A stretch of DNA of 5,567 nt from Desulforamulus profundi (lineage in GTDB: Bacteria > Bacillota_B > Desulfotomaculia > Desulfotomaculales > Desulfotomaculaceae): NCBI RefSeq assembly GCF_002607855.1, contig NZ_AWQQ01000013.1:1-5567 (forward strand), read 5' to 3'. Positions 5,360-5,567 of this stretch are shown here, piece after piece. Under the pieces are notes generated by a model. The model was given only the letters and a program-made list of their open reading frames with translations. It had not been told where the DNA came from and searched no databases. Position 1 is the first letter of the stretch. Each line of letters starts with the position of its first letter. A program made the position numbers and the translations under genes.

Positions 5360-5432
5360 GTGAGTTTACGAAATAACGATTACAATAACCCCTCAGCCAG
5401 TAACCACAAGACTTTCAGGGGATAGAAACGTA
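5360..5432. other. Probable 3' end of an insertion sequence, between its transposase stop and ritA
   Basis: These 73 bases are non-coding and lie between the stop of the gene at 5433-5567 and the broken end of ritA. They hold an AT-rich stretch (GAGTTTACGAAATAACG at 5362-5378) and weak arms CCCCT (5389-5393) and AGGGG (5417-5421), which are too short to call a terminator. The outer boundary is set only by the loss of ritA similarity. Confidence 0.35.
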
Positions 5433-5567
5433 TTACCCCCCGAGGGCATACTTTTTGATGTCTAAAATCTCTAAAACCCTTTTTTCCTCAGGCGTTAATT
5501 TGGTTAATGAAAAACATTCTCGATCCTTTTTTGACTTGCCTTTCTTGGGGTAAATTGTAATTACCTG
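5433..5567 (-). CDS. C-terminal end of a probable transposase (partial)
   Basis: The frame is open from the right window edge to TAA 5435-5433 and gives 44 residues, including VITIYPKKGKSKKDRECFS and LTKLTPEEKRVLEILDIKKY, and ending ALGG. A basic loop followed by L-(T/S)-x-LTP-E-(E/Q)-x-x-(V/I)-L-x-x-L-x-I near the very end resembles the C-terminal tails of IS4/IS1634-type transposases. No catalytic motif is in view, so this is a guess helped by context: the adjacent ritA gene is cut off just past its 3' flank, as an insertion sequence would do. It could instead be an unrelated small or regulatory protein. Confidence 0.4.
   Translation of the reverse strand, partial: QVITIYPKKGKSKKDRECFSLTKLTPEEKRVLEILDIKKYALGG

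Noticed and set aside
5389..5421. CCCCT...AGGGG as a transcription terminator of the right-hand gene
   Set aside because: The stem is only 5 bp with a loop of about 23 bases and a poor T-run, too weak to call.

Overview
The window looks like a chromosomal piece of a low-to-moderate GC Firmicute. The overall flavour is that of anaerobic Peptococcaceae such as Desulfotomaculum or Pelotomaculum. This rests on an ECF sigma/anti-sigma pair with a TTG start and strong Shine-Dalgarno, a small threonine/serine-rich secreted protein of clostridial type, an IS21-family element, and an RIT-type trio of tyrosine recombinases. The taxon is inference only.

Positions 1-1240 are host-like. The last 33 codons of an ECF sigma factor overlap by 8 bp the gene for its probable membrane anti-sigma factor (95-823). 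Facing it, and overlapping it tail to tail by 14 bp, is a gene for a small exported protein (810-1240, minus strand), which is broken by a single-base frameshift.

Positions 1337-5567 are a stack of degenerate, nested mobile elements. From left to right: (1) a frameshifted fragment of a group II intron reverse transcriptase/maturase (1337-1530). (2) A 9-bp hairpin (1570-1596), immediately followed by what looks like the end of a transposon. This end starts TGTAGC at 1597, has two 22-bp modules bounded by TGAC...GTCA, and encodes the C-terminus of an ExeA/TniB-like AAA ATPase on the minus strand. (3) An IS21-family element that starts at 2055 inside that ATPase gene, with its paired internal end repeats, a good promoter, and an istA that carries a frameshift and is cut off just before its third catalytic residue. 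(4) An RIT (recombinase in trio) element, transcribed on the minus strand. It has the C-terminal third of ritA, a ritB with one base missing, an intact ritC, and a composite palindrome just past ritC that abuts the istA break. (5) At the right edge, the 3' end of another probable insertion sequence, on whose boundary ritA is cut.

The insertion order can be partly read: the ATPase transposon is interrupted by IS21, IS21 by the RIT element, and the RIT element by the right-hand element. Only ritC and the anti-sigma gene are intact full-length genes. No rRNA, tRNA or CRISPR array is seen. I do not see a complete undescribed system. The least ordinary parts are the TGAC/GTCA transposon end next to a hairpin, and the composite palindrome at the ritC end of the trio.
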